From the NCBI GenBank assembly GCA_021818505.1, contig JAKADX010000020.1, positions 1 through 64,000 on the forward strand: a stretch of 64,000 bases of DNA. Direction: 5' to 3'. Below the pieces are notes generated by a model. The model was not told the DNA's origin. It did no database searches and saw only the letters and a program-made list of their open reading frames with translations. Made by a program: the position numbers and the translations under genes. Positions 32,347-41,128 of the stretch are shown here, in pieces. The number at the start of each line of letters is the position of its first letter. The stretch's first letter is position 1. The DNA comes from Pseudomonadota bacterium. Lineage in GTDB: Bacteria > Pseudomonadota > Alphaproteobacteria > Acetobacterales > Acetobacteraceae.

Positions 32347-34178
32347 GCCGCCGCGCCCGCATGCCAGGCGCCGAGGCTGTCGCCGCCGCGATCGCGGACA
32401 TGGCCGCGCTGCGCCGCGCCGGCGCCGCCGCCGGGCTGCTCGACGCGCCACCCTCGGCGGCCGCAGCGGCCCTGGCGGGCGGTGCGGACCGCGCCGAGCG
32501 GCTGCGCCGTGACCTGCTGCTGGCCGACGCGCTTCTGCGCAACCGGGTCGCGCGCGAGGATACCGGCCTGCGCCACGTCGTCGTTTTCGGCGGCACGAAG
32601 GTGGGCAAGAGTTCGGTCATCAACATCCTGGCGAAAGCCTCGCTCGCCGCAGTCAGCCCGGAGGGCGGCTATACGCGGCACCCTTGGGCGTTCGCCGCCG
32701 TCGCCGATCCGCTCGCCGGGCTGACGCTGGCCTTCCGCAATACCCCGCCAAGTGCGTTTCGCGTCGTGCCACGCGACACAGCGGCGATTCCGGCCGAAGT
32801 GGTGCTCTGGGATACGCCGGATTGCGATTCGGTGGGCGCGGAACGCTATCTGTCGGGGCTGGTGGAGACTCTGTCGCTCGCCGATCTGATTGTCTATGTC
32901 ACCAGCATTGAGAAATACGCGGTCGCGGCGCTGGTCGATTGGGTGTTCGCCCTGCACGATGCCGGCTTCGATCTGCTGCAATGCCTCAACAAGACGCCGC
33001 GCCGCGATCGCGCGGCGGTGCTGAGCCGCCAGCGCGACGAGATTTTTCCACGCATGGCACAGGAGCACGGCACGCCGCCCTTCGACCTGCCGATCGTCGC
33101 ACTCGGCTTCATGGCCGAAGGCGAGGAGGCTGATTTGTGGGATGCGGCCCTGCATCCCGAGGCCGACGAACTGCGCGCGGCGGTGCTGCATCATGTCGGC
33201 ACCGCCGATGTCGCGGCGGCGCGGCTGCCGGCACTGGACGATGCAGCCCGGCGCATCGGGTGCGTGCTGACGACGGTGCGCGCGCTGCGCGAGGCGCGCG
33301 CGACGTGGGAGGCGGCGACGCGCGACGCGCTCGCCGCCTTCGTCCGGCGCTACGAGCAGCAATATCTCACGTCGGGCGAGGTGATCGAGCCGTTCCTGCG
33401 GCTGAATGTCGAGATCATGGCTCTGCTCGACTACGACAACAAGGAACTGAACGCGGCGTTGCAATTCGTGCGACGGCTGACGACCCTGCCGACGCGCATC
33501 GTCGTGAATGTCGGGCGGCAGATCTACAGCGCGCTCGCCGCGCGCGACGGGACGGCGGCCGAAAGCGCACTGTCGCCGCAGGCCCAGGCCTTCACCAACG
33601 CCCATGCCGATCTGCTGAACACGCTCGGGCGGGTGATCGACGATGCGCGCAAGGCGCCGGGTCACCACGCGTTCTGGGACCAGCTCGCGGCATCGTGGCA
33701 AGCGGCGTTGCCGGCGATGCACGCGGCCTTCGCCGAACACATCGCCGAGCAACTGCGCAACACGAATGCGGAAATCCGGGCGGCGGCAGAGAGCATCGTC
33801 GCCGAACTGCGCAAGCGGCCGGCGCTGCTGAACGGGCTCAAGGGACTGCGCGTCGCCACCCAGGCCGGGGCGGTGGCGGTGGGGTTCCTGCTGCCGCATG
33901 GCGGAGGACTGGTGCATGACGCGCTGGAGGAACTGGTCATCACGCCGCTGTTGCTCGGCGCCACCGAGAAATCCGCCGACTGGCTGATCGGCGCGTTCGT
34001 CGAGGCGCGGCGGCGCGAACTGGTGGCGCGCCTGAAACGCGACGCGATGACACTGGCGGAACAGCTCTACCGCGCACCGTTGCAGGCACTGGTGGGCGCG
34101 AATCCGCTCGATGTGGACCGCGAGATTCTCGATCGGCTGCCGCGGCGCCTGGACGCACTGCGAGCAGACCTTGCATGA
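32343..34178 (+). CDS. Dynamin-like GTPase 1
   Basis: A 611-residue protein with an N-terminal GTPase domain: G1 GGTKVGKSS (83-91), G3 DTPD (157-160) and an unusual G4 NKTP (216-219) in place of NKxD. A long helical middle follows, then a hydrophobic/amphipathic region near 500-560 (AGAVAVGFLLPHGGGLVHDA...ITPLLLGATEKSADWLIGAF). This layout suits a dynamin-like membrane-remodelling protein. The altered G4 may weaken guanine specificity. It overlaps both neighbours by 4 nt; bacterial dynamin-like proteins often work as coupled pairs. The family call is from architecture, not from a match to a characterised member. Confidence 0.65.
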   Translation: MSRRARMPGAEAVAAAIADMAALRRAGAAAGLLDAPPSAAAAALAGGADRAERLRRDLLLADALLRNRVAREDTGLRHVVVFGGTKVGKSSVINILAKASLAAVSPEGGYTRHPWAFAAVADPLAGLTLAFRNTPPSAFRVVPRDTAAIPAEVVLWDTPDCDSVGAERYLSGLVETLSLADLIVYVTSIEKYAVAALVDWVFALHDAGFDLLQCLNKTPRRDRAAVLSRQRDEIFPRMAQEHGTPPFDLPIVALGFMAEGEEADLWDAALHPEADELRAAVLHHVGTADVAAARLPALDDAARRIGCVLTTVRALREARATWEAATRDALAAFVRRYEQQYLTSGEVIEPFLRLNVEIMALLDYDNKELNAALQFVRRLTTLPTRIVVNVGRQIYSALAARDGTAAESALSPQAQAFTNAHADLLNTLGRVIDDARKAPGHHAFWDQLAASWQAALPAMHAAFAEHIAEQLRNTNAEIRAAAESIVAELRKRPALLNGLKGLRVATQAGAVAVGFLLPHGGGLVHDALEELVITPLLLGATEKSADWLIGAFVEARRRELVARLKRDAMTLAEQLYRAPLQALVGANPLDVDREILDRLPRRLDALRADLA

Positions 34179-35890
34179 GCGACGACGCCGCCGCGCTACT
34201 GCAACGGATCGACGCGCTCGCCCGCGACGCGCGCGCACGCGACTTACTCGATGACACCGTGCTGCAACCGATCGACGCCGCCCTGCACGCCGCCCGCACG
34301 CGCGGCATCGACCGGCCGATCGAGCGGCTGCTCGTCGTCATGCTGTGCGGGCCGACCGCGGTGGGCAAGTCGAGTCTGCTCAACGCGCTGGCAGGTGCGG
34401 CGATCGCGCCGGTCGGGCTGGGCGCGACGACGGACGCGCCGCTCGTCTATCTGCATGAGGGCGAAGATCCGGCGCGACTGTTCGCCTATGGCCAGACGCT
34501 CGGCGAAATGGCGCGCGGCGAGGCGCGCGTGGTGCGCCACACCAGCGACGCTCTGCGTGAAAAGATCGTTGTGGACACGCCGGATATCGACAGCGCCGTG
34601 CGCACGCACCGCGTCGCGACCGAGGCGGCGGTCGTCAACGCCGACATCGTGCTGTTCGTCACCTCGCCGGAGAAATACAAGGTCGAGGAACCCCTGCGCT
34701 GGCTCGCCGGGCACCGCCGCCGGCACGGCGCCGCCTTCGTGCTCAACAAGTGGGACGCCGCCGGCATGGGGCTGCAGTTCGCGCAGCGCCAGCGCGTCGC
34801 CGAGGATTTTCGCGCACTCATCGCGACCTTCGGCTTCGCCGATCCGTTCATGTTCTTCGTCTCCACCCGCGATGCCGCGGAATCGGATGGGGGCCGCGGC
34901 TTGGCTGCGTTGCAGACTTGGCTTGAGGAACAGCTCGACGTTTCCACCACGGTCGCCGTCAGCGCGCGCGCGCGACGCGCAAGCTGGGGCGAGTTGGCCG
35001 CCGCGCTCGATCGCGCGGTCGCCGACCTCGCCGGCACGCCCGAGGATGTCGCGGCGGCCGGGCGCGTATGGCGCGACGCGGCCGTTGCCGCCAAGGAGAG
35101 CGTGGAGGCGGAGGCGGCACGCATCGCGGCCGTGCAGGCGCCGGCTGCGTGGCAACCGCAATCACCGGGACCGTTCGGACTCATGCTGGCCACACTGCCG
35201 CGCTGGCGTAAAGCGGGGCCGAACGCTGCGCCAGGCGGCGCCCCGTTCGGCGCGGCCGCTGTTGCCGCGATGCGGGGCGCGGCGGACGACGTGGAATTGC
35301 TGGCGCGCACGCGGCATGTGCGCGCAGCCAGTGTGATCGCGCAGTGGACGCAGGAGCTTGATGCGCTGGCACGCGATCTCGCCGCGGTGCCGTCGCGGGC
35401 GGAGGCCGATGTCGTCGCCGCCAACCTGCGCGCGCGCGTTCGTCGGTTGCTCGCGCGTGCATGGACGGGTGCCGCCGAACTGGCGATCACGGCCGTGCTG
35501 GCGCTGACGCTGTGGCGGCTGGCGAGCGATTTCGTCGCCGGCCGCTACGAGCCGTTCTCGCTGCTCGGCAGTGCCGCGGCGATCGTGGTGCTGGTGGCGC
35601 TGTTCGGGCAGGCCGGACTGCGGCTGTTGTTCCCCTCGCTCGCGTCGCGCGTCGCGGCGGCGGCGCGACAGCGCGCGAGCCTGCGCCTCGATGCCGCCGC
35701 TTCGGCAATGCAGGGTGCTCTCGCCGCGCAGATCGAGGCGGCGGTGAAGTTGCGCGCGAGCGGCACCGCGCTGCTCGGCGACATTGACCGCGAAATCGCG
35801 GCGTTGACGGCACGCGCGGCGGAGGACGAAACGGCGGCGCGGCTGTTCGCGGAAGACGCGCCGAAGCGAGCGGTGGCACGGTTCGAGTGA
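34175..35890 (+). CDS. Dynamin-like GTPase 2 with membrane hairpin
   Basis: A 571-residue GTPase: G1 GPTAVGKSS (59-67), Thr at 85-86 as G2, G3 DTPD (134-137) and canonical G4 NKWD (191-194). Helical segments follow, then a two-span hairpin at roughly 428-490 (AELAITAVLALTLWRL; LLGSAAAIVVLVALFGQAGL), and a terminal coiled-coil-like region. It fits a membrane-anchored partner of GTPase 1, to which it is coupled by ATGA. A REP-like palindrome directly follows the stop and may end the transcript. Confidence 0.65.
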   Translation: MSDDAAALLQRIDALARDARARDLLDDTVLQPIDAALHAARTRGIDRPIERLLVVMLCGPTAVGKSSLLNALAGAAIAPVGLGATTDAPLVYLHEGEDPARLFAYGQTLGEMARGEARVVRHTSDALREKIVVDTPDIDSAVRTHRVATEAAVVNADIVLFVTSPEKYKVEEPLRWLAGHRRRHGAAFVLNKWDAAGMGLQFAQRQRVAEDFRALIATFGFADPFMFFVSTRDAAESDGGRGLAALQTWLEEQLDVSTTVAVSARARRASWGELAAALDRAVADLAGTPEDVAAAGRVWRDAAVAAKESVEAEAARIAAVQAPAAWQPQSPGPFGLMLATLPRWRKAGPNAAPGGAPFGAAAVAAMRGAADDVELLARTRHVRAASVIAQWTQELDALARDLAAVPSRAEADVVAANLRARVRRLLARAWTGAAELAITAVLALTLWRLASDFVAGRYEPFSLLGSAAAIVVLVALFGQAGLRLLFPSLASRVAAAARQRASLRLDAAASAMQGALAAQIEAAVKLRASGTALLGDIDREIAALTARAAEDETAARLFAEDAPKRAVARFE

Positions 35891-35892
35891 GG

Positions 35893-35953
35893 CCCTCACC
35901 CGGCGCTTCGCGCCACCCTTCTCCCGCAAGCGGGAGATGGCCGGGGGTGAGGG
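35893..35953. repeat. REP-like nested palindrome
   Basis: Outer arms CCCTCACCC (35893-35901) and GGGTGAGGG (35945-35953) enclose CTCCCGC-AA-GCGGGAG. It lies between the stop of GTPase 2 and the stop of the convergent amidohydrolase, a typical REP location. Same family as 3330-3397 and 58805-58895. Confidence 0.8.
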
Positions 35954-35962
35954 TCCTGCTTG

Positions 35963-37240
35963 CTACTCGGCCGCCGTCGCCGCGCGCGCGCGCGGCGCTG
36001 TCGCAGGATGCTTGTGGAACGCGCCGTCCTTCATGATCATCGCGATGCGGCTGCGGTCCTGCAGGATGCGCACGTCCCGCGTCGGGTCGCCATCGACCAG
36101 CAGCAGATCGGCGAGATAGCCCTCCCGCACCTGCCCCAGTTCCTCGCCCATCATCTGCCCGCCGTATTTCGTGGCACAGACCAGTGCCTCCGCCGGCGAA
36201 TAGCCGAACAGGGTTACGAAATGCTCGAGGTCGCGCGCGTTGGTGCCCTGTGGCGTCCAGGCGAATCCGTAATCGCCGCCGATCACCACGCGCACGCCGC
36301 GCCTGCGCAGCGCGTGATAGGTTTCGCACGCCTTGTCGAGCACGCGCTGCATCCCGAGCTTCGCCACGACTTCCGCCGTCAGGCCGAATTCGGCGGCTTC
36401 GTGGATCGTGTTCCAGATCAGGCCGATGGCGGGGCCGACGAACACGCGGTCCTTCGCCGCCTCCAGCATGTCCAGGCCCTCGGCGTCGGCCCATTCGCAG
36501 TGGTAGATCACATCGACGCCGCACTGCACCGCGCGCTTGACCGAAAGCCCGGCGCGAGCGTGGCAGTTCACCCGCTTGTCGAAATCATGCGCGGTCTCCA
36601 CCGCCGCGCGCACTTCCGCCTCGCTCATCACCGTCATTGCGCCCTTCGCCGGATTGACGAAGTCGTCGCCGGAGATGTTGATCTTGATGTTGTCGGTGCC
36701 CTCCCGGATGCACAACCGCGCGGCCTTGCGCACCTCGTCCGGCCCGTCGGCAATCAGGCCGAAGCTGCTGCGCGTCTGATGCAGCCGCGTCTCGTCGCCC
36801 AGGCCGCCGGTGACGGTGATCTCGGGCGATGAAGCGCGCAGGCGCGGCCCCGGCCAGCGGCCCGCGTCGATCTCGTTGCGCGTGACAATGTCGAGTCGCA
36901 TTTTCGCCGATGCCGCGCTGTACAGGCTGGTGAAGCCGTGATCGAGCAGCAGCGTGGCGTTGCGCAGCGTCGCCAGCAGATGCTCCTCCGGCGGGATGTC
37001 GCCGAGATCGGTGTTGACCTTCGCGCCGCAGAAACTCGGATGCGCGTGGCCTTCGACCAGGCCAGGCATCAGCGTCATGCCGCGCGCGTCGATCACCTCG
37101 CAGCCCGGCGCCTCTAGCGCCGCCGCGGCATCGGCGACGGTGCGGATGCGGTTGCCGCGAATGATGACCTCACCGGGGCGTGGTGTCGCGCCGCTGCCGT
37201 CGAAGATCATGGCGTTGCGAACATGGACATCGGCCATCAT
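35963..37240 (-). CDS. Amidohydrolase family protein
   Basis: A 425-residue metal-dependent hydrolase (Amidohydro_1 group): VHVRNAMIFDGSGATPRPG at the start, metal motif EGHAHPSF, a Lys in NIKINISGDD, NCHA, YHCEW, and VIGGDYGF (probable metal Asp) near the C-terminus, with YLADLLLVDGDP closing. Similar enzymes act on cyclic amides, dipeptides or carbamates; the substrate here cannot be told. The start is one of two adjacent ATG codons (37240 or 37237) after GGAGGAAGCG. It lies 49 nt downstream of xylB on the same strand. Confidence 0.75.
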   Translation of the reverse strand: MMADVHVRNAMIFDGSGATPRPGEVIIRGNRIRTVADAAAALEAPGCEVIDARGMTLMPGLVEGHAHPSFCGAKVNTDLGDIPPEEHLLATLRNATLLLDHGFTSLYSAASAKMRLDIVTRNEIDAGRWPGPRLRASSPEITVTGGLGDETRLHQTRSSFGLIADGPDEVRKAARLCIREGTDNIKINISGDDFVNPAKGAMTVMSEAEVRAAVETAHDFDKRVNCHARAGLSVKRAVQCGVDVIYHCEWADAEGLDMLEAAKDRVFVGPAIGLIWNTIHEAAEFGLTAEVVAKLGMQRVLDKACETYHALRRRGVRVVIGGDYGFAWTPQGTNARDLEHFVTLFGYSPAEALVCATKYGGQMMGEELGQVREGYLADLLLVDGDPTRDVRILQDRSRIAMIMKDGAFHKHPATAPRARAATAAE

Positions 37241-37289
37241 CGCTTCCTCCAGGATTTTGCGGCAGCCTATGGACGGCGCGTTGCCGGCG

Positions 37290-38762
37290 TCAAGCGCGGG
37301 CGGCGCGCTCCGCCGGATACAGCGCGCGGAACCGCGCCAGTCGCGGGGCGTACAGTTGCGCCATCGCGCGGTTGGGAACGAAGGTCTGACGCACCGTCGG
37401 TGCGACGCACACGCTCGCCTCGCTCCCCGCGCCGGCCGCCAGGATCGCCAGCCGCGCGGCACCGAGCGCCGCGCCGATCTCCGCCCCCTCGGGCAGGGCC
37501 AGCGTCACACCCAGCATGTCGGCGAGCATCCGGCCCCACAATTCGCTGCGTGCGCCGCCGCCGACCAACATGCAGCGATCCAGCGGCGCGCCGGCCGCGC
37601 GCAGCACGTCGTAGCCGTCGGCGAGCGCGAAGCCCACACCCTCCAGCACCGCATAGACCAGCGCCTCGGCGCCGTGCTCCGCGCGCAGGCCGGCGAACAT
37701 GCCGCTGGCCTCGGGGTCGTTGTGCGGCGTGCGCTCACCTGACAGGTAGGGCAGGAAGATAGGCGCGGTGCGCACCCGATCCGGCTCGGCTGCCCAGTCG
37801 GCGACGCGGGCAAGCAGGGCGCCGATATCGGCGGCGCCGATCAGTTCTGCGACCCAGGACAGCGACGCGGCGGCGGAGAGGATCACCGACATGCCGTGCC
37901 AGCGCCCCGGCACCGCGTGGCAGAAAGCGTGCAGCGTACGCTCGGGTGCGGCAACGAAGCGGTCCGTCACCGCGAACACCACGCCGGAGGTACCAAGGGA
38001 AAGAAAACCCTCGCCCGGCCGCACCGCGCCGATGCCGACCGCGGAGGCGGCATTGTCGCCGCCGCCGCCGGCGACCGCGACGCGCGCGACACCCCATTCG
38101 GTCGCGAGCGTCGCCGACAGCGTCGCCGACACCTCGGAGCCTTCGACCAAATCCGGCATATGGGCGCGTGTCAGGCCGGTGGCGGCCAGCAGGGTGTCGT
38201 CCCAGGCGCGCCGGGCGACGTTCAGCCACAGCGTGCCGGCGGCGTCCGACATCTCCGAAACGCGGGCGCCGGTCAGGCGCAGGCGCACATAATCCTTGGG
38301 CAGCAGCACGGTTCGCGTCGCCGCGAATACGTCCGGTTCATGGTGGCGCACCCACAGCAGCTTGGGCGCGGTGAAGCCGGGCATGGCGATGTTGCCGGCG
38401 CGCACGGTCAGGTCGGGGACCAGCCGGTGCAGTTCGGCGCATTCCGCGCCGCTGCGCCCGTCGTTCCACAGGATCGCCGGGCGCAGCACGCGCCCGGCAG
38501 CATCCAGCAGCGTCGCCCCGTGCATCTGCCCCGACAGACCGATGCCGGCCAGCGCCCGCCAACCCTCCGGCGCCGCTGCCCGCACCTCGGCGACCGCGGC
38601 AAGAGTCGCCCGCCACCAGTGCTCGGGATCCTGTTCGGACCACAGCGGATGCGGGCGCGCCACCTCCAGCGCCGAATTGCCGACCGCGAGCGTGCGCTGC
38701 GCGGCATCGACCAGCAGCGCCTTTACCGACGAGGTGCCGATATCCAGCCCGAGAAACGTCAC
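37290..38762 (-). CDS. xylB: Xylulokinase (FGGY family)
   Basis: A 490-residue sugar kinase: MTFLGLDIGTSSVKALLVD (ATP phosphate 1), GIGLSGQMHGATLLD typical of xylulokinase, the FGGY-signature region around MPGFTAPKLLWVRHHEPDVF, GGGGDNAASAVG, and the C-terminal CMLVGGGARSELWGRMLADML. It phosphorylates D-xylulose with ATP for the pentose phosphate route. No xylose isomerase or sugar importer is nearby, so the sugar source is unclear. It precedes the amidohydrolase gene and follows two glycosyltransferases on the same strand. Confidence 0.85.
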   Translation of the reverse strand: MTFLGLDIGTSSVKALLVDAAQRTLAVGNSALEVARPHPLWSEQDPEHWWRATLAAVAEVRAAAPEGWRALAGIGLSGQMHGATLLDAAGRVLRPAILWNDGRSGAECAELHRLVPDLTVRAGNIAMPGFTAPKLLWVRHHEPDVFAATRTVLLPKDYVRLRLTGARVSEMSDAAGTLWLNVARRAWDDTLLAATGLTRAHMPDLVEGSEVSATLSATLATEWGVARVAVAGGGGDNAASAVGIGAVRPGEGFLSLGTSGVVFAVTDRFVAAPERTLHAFCHAVPGRWHGMSVILSAAASLSWVAELIGAADIGALLARVADWAAEPDRVRTAPIFLPYLSGERTPHNDPEASGMFAGLRAEHGAEALVYAVLEGVGFALADGYDVLRAAGAPLDRCMLVGGGARSELWGRMLADMLGVTLALPEGAEIGAALGAARLAILAAGAGSEASVCVAPTVRQTFVPNRAMAQLYAPRLARFRALYPAERAARA

Positions 38763-38769
38763 CGCCGGT

Positions 38770-38807
38770 CCCCTCCCGTGCCTGTTTCACCCAGGTCGCG
38801 GGAGGGG
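38770..38807. repeat. Degenerate REP-like hairpin
   Basis: CCCCTCCCG (38770-38778) and CGGGAGGGG (38799-38807) form a 9-bp stem with a 20-nt loop, between the stop of a GT4 gene and the start of xylB. No T-run follows, so a strong intrinsic terminator is unlikely. Confidence 0.45.
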
Positions 38808-38815
38808 TGATACCC

Positions 38816-39874
38816 TCAATCGCCGACGGCGCGAAGCTGCGGCCGGCCGGCCTCGATCAGGTTCTGATAAACGTCGAGGTAGTCCTGCGCCATGCGCCGC
38901 GCGGTCCACTTGCGCTCGAACACGCGGCGGACATTGGCGCGGTCGATCTCGTGCAGGCGGCGCGTGGCGGCCACCGCCTCCTCGACAGTCTCGACCACGA
39001 AGCCGGTCACGCCGTCGTCCATCACCTCCGGCACCGAGCCGCGGCGGAAGGCGATCACCGGGCAGCCGCAGGCCATCGCCTCGATCATCACCAGCCCGAA
39101 CGGCTCGGGCCAGTCGATCGGGAACAGCAGCGCCTTCGCGCCGGACAGGAATTCCGGCTTCTGCGCGTCGCTGATCTCACCGATGAACTCGACATTGTCG
39201 TTGCCGACCAGCAGCGGCGCCACCTCGCGCTCGTAATAGGCGCGGTCGGCGTTATCGACTTTGGCCGCGACCTTGAGCTTCACGCCCGCGCCCTGGGCGA
39301 TGCGGATGGCGCGCTCGATGCCCTTTTCCGGCGAGATGCGGCCGAGGAAGGCGAAATAGCTCTGCTCGGCCGGCACCGGGCGCAGCAGCTTCTCGGGGAT
39401 GCCGTGATGGACGGTCGCCGTCCAGTTCAGGTCGGGAATCGGCCGGCGCTGGTTGTCGCTGATCGAGACCAGCGGCACCGCGGGGAAGAAGCGATAGACG
39501 GCGGCGAACTCCGGCAGGTCGAGGCGGCCGTGCAGCGTGGTCAGGAACGGCGTGCCTTGGCGCGAAAACACCGAGTTCGGCCAGTAGTCGATGTGGAAGT
39601 GCAGCACGTCGAACTCATGCGCGCGGCGGCGGACATGCTCGGTCAGGATGGCGTAGGTCGCCACCCAGTCGCGCACATCGGGATCCAGCCGCAGCGCGCG
39701 CGGCCACGGCGCGTCCAGTCTGGCGGAAGTGATGGAATCGCCGCTGGCGAACAGCGTCACGTCGTGACCCATCGCCACCAGTTCCTCGGTCAGCGACGAC
39801 ACCACGCGCTCGGTCCCGCCATATAGCTTGGGCGGCACCGCCTCGAACAGCGGCGCGATCTGGGCGATACGCAT
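38816..39874 (-). CDS. GT4 glycosyltransferase, copy 1
   Basis: A 352-residue GT-B glycosyltransferase: MRIAQIAPLFEAVPPKLYGGTERVVSSLTEEL start, VHHGIPEKLL, a donor-site block FLGRISPEKGIERAI, and EPFGLVMIEAMACGCPVIAFRRGSVPEV, which carries the E-x7-E motif. Usual donors are NDP-sugars and products are glycans or glycolipids. The ATG at 39874 opens the conserved strand and has GGAAGG upstream. A tandem paralogue lies 117 nt upstream on the same strand. Confidence 0.8.
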   Translation of the reverse strand: MRIAQIAPLFEAVPPKLYGGTERVVSSLTEELVAMGHDVTLFASGDSITSARLDAPWPRALRLDPDVRDWVATYAILTEHVRRRAHEFDVLHFHIDYWPNSVFSRQGTPFLTTLHGRLDLPEFAAVYRFFPAVPLVSISDNQRRPIPDLNWTATVHHGIPEKLLRPVPAEQSYFAFLGRISPEKGIERAIRIAQGAGVKLKVAAKVDNADRAYYEREVAPLLVGNDNVEFIGEISDAQKPEFLSGAKALLFPIDWPEPFGLVMIEAMACGCPVIAFRRGSVPEVMDDGVTGFVVETVEEAVAATRRLHEIDRANVRRVFERKWTARRMAQDYLDVYQNLIEAGRPQLRAVGD

Positions 39875-39991
39875 ACGTTTTGACCTTCCGGTTGATTCAC
39901 GTGCGCCTTGTTCGCGACGCACGCCCTCGAGTGACAAACTAGACAGTCGAAGATGGCGAAAACGCGGCGTCGGGCATCGCGTTCACGCTAT

Positions 39992-41044
39992 TCAGTCGCC
40001 GACGGCGCGCAGCGCGGGACGCACGCGCGCCAGCCGGCGGTAGATACTCAGGTAGTCGTCGGCCATGCGTCGCGCGGTCCAGCGCTCCTCGAAGCGGCGG
40101 CGCACCTGCGCGCGGTCGATCCGGTGGAGCTGGCCCAAGGCGGCGACTGCCCCGGCCACGTCATCGACGATGAAGCCGGTCAGCCCGTCCTCCACCACCT
40201 CCGGCACGGAGCCGCGGCGGAAGGCGATTACCGGGCAGCCGCAGGCCATCGCCTCGATCATCACGAGGCCGAACGGCTCGGGCCAGTCGATCGGGAACAG
40301 CAGGGCCTTCGCCCCGGACAGGAACGCCGGTTTCTCGGCGTCGCTGATCTCGCCGATGAACTCCACCCGCTCGTCGCGCAGCAGCGGCGCCACCACGCGT
40401 GCGTGGTAGTCGGCATCCTCGGCCCCGACCTTGGCGGCGACGCGCAGCTTCAGGCCGGCGGCGGCGGCGATGTGGATGGCGCTTTCGATGCCCTTTTCGG
40501 GCGAGATGCGGCCGAGGAATGCCAGATAGTCCTGGCGCGCAGGAAGCGGCGCCAACAGGTCGGCGGGCATCCCGTGATGCACCGTCCCGGCCCAGCCAAG
40601 ATCGCGCGCGGGCAAGCGCTGCGCGTCGGAGATCGACACCAGCGGCGCTTCCGGGAACAGGTCGTAGATATCGCGCACCCAGTCGCGGTCCATGCGCCCG
40701 TGCAGCGTGGTCAGGAACGGCGTGGACTGGCGCGAGAACATCGACAGCGGCCAAAAGTCGATGTGGAAGTGCAGCACGTCGAATTCATGCGCCTGCCTTC
40801 GGACGAGTTCGAGCAGGCGCATGTAGGGCGCCCCGTTCTCCTCGAAATTCGGCACGAAACGGGCGGCGCGGGGGCGCGCGGGCACCAGCCGGGCCGAGGT
40901 GATGCTGTCGCCGGAGGCGAACAGCGTCACGTCATGGCCCATCGCCACCAACTCCTCGGTCAGCCAGTGGACGACGCGCTCGGTGCCGCCATAGCGGCGC
41001 GGCGGGACGGCTTCGAACAGCGGGGCGACCTGGGCGATGCGCAT
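39992..41044 (-). CDS. GT4 glycosyltransferase, copy 2
   Basis: A 350-residue paralogue of the downstream gene, with the same opening (MRIAQVAPLFEAVPPRRYGGTERVV), FLGRISPEKGIESAI and EPFGLVMIEAMACGCPVIAF blocks. The two differ mostly in the acceptor-side middle region, so they probably add different sugars or act on different acceptors. An in-frame extension to 41140 has no family similarity. The start lies 84 nt from the divergent ABC exporter gene. Confidence 0.8.
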   Translation of the reverse strand: MRIAQVAPLFEAVPPRRYGGTERVVHWLTEELVAMGHDVTLFASGDSITSARLVPARPRAARFVPNFEENGAPYMRLLELVRRQAHEFDVLHFHIDFWPLSMFSRQSTPFLTTLHGRMDRDWVRDIYDLFPEAPLVSISDAQRLPARDLGWAGTVHHGMPADLLAPLPARQDYLAFLGRISPEKGIESAIHIAAAAGLKLRVAAKVGAEDADYHARVVAPLLRDERVEFIGEISDAEKPAFLSGAKALLFPIDWPEPFGLVMIEAMACGCPVIAFRRGSVPEVVEDGLTGFIVDDVAGAVAALGQLHRIDRAQVRRRFEERWTARRMADDYLSIYRRLARVRPALRAVGD

Positions 41045-41128
41045 AGCCGGCGAGATAGGGTGCGGTTGTGGCGAAACCGCGGCGCGGATGCGGCGAGGAA
41101 ACGCGCATACGGTCAAAATTGAGCCGCA

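Noticed and set aside
34175-35890. Era/Der-type ribosome GTPase
   Set aside because: Length, the long helical region and a membrane hairpin fit a dynamin-like protein better than a ribosome-assembly GTPase.
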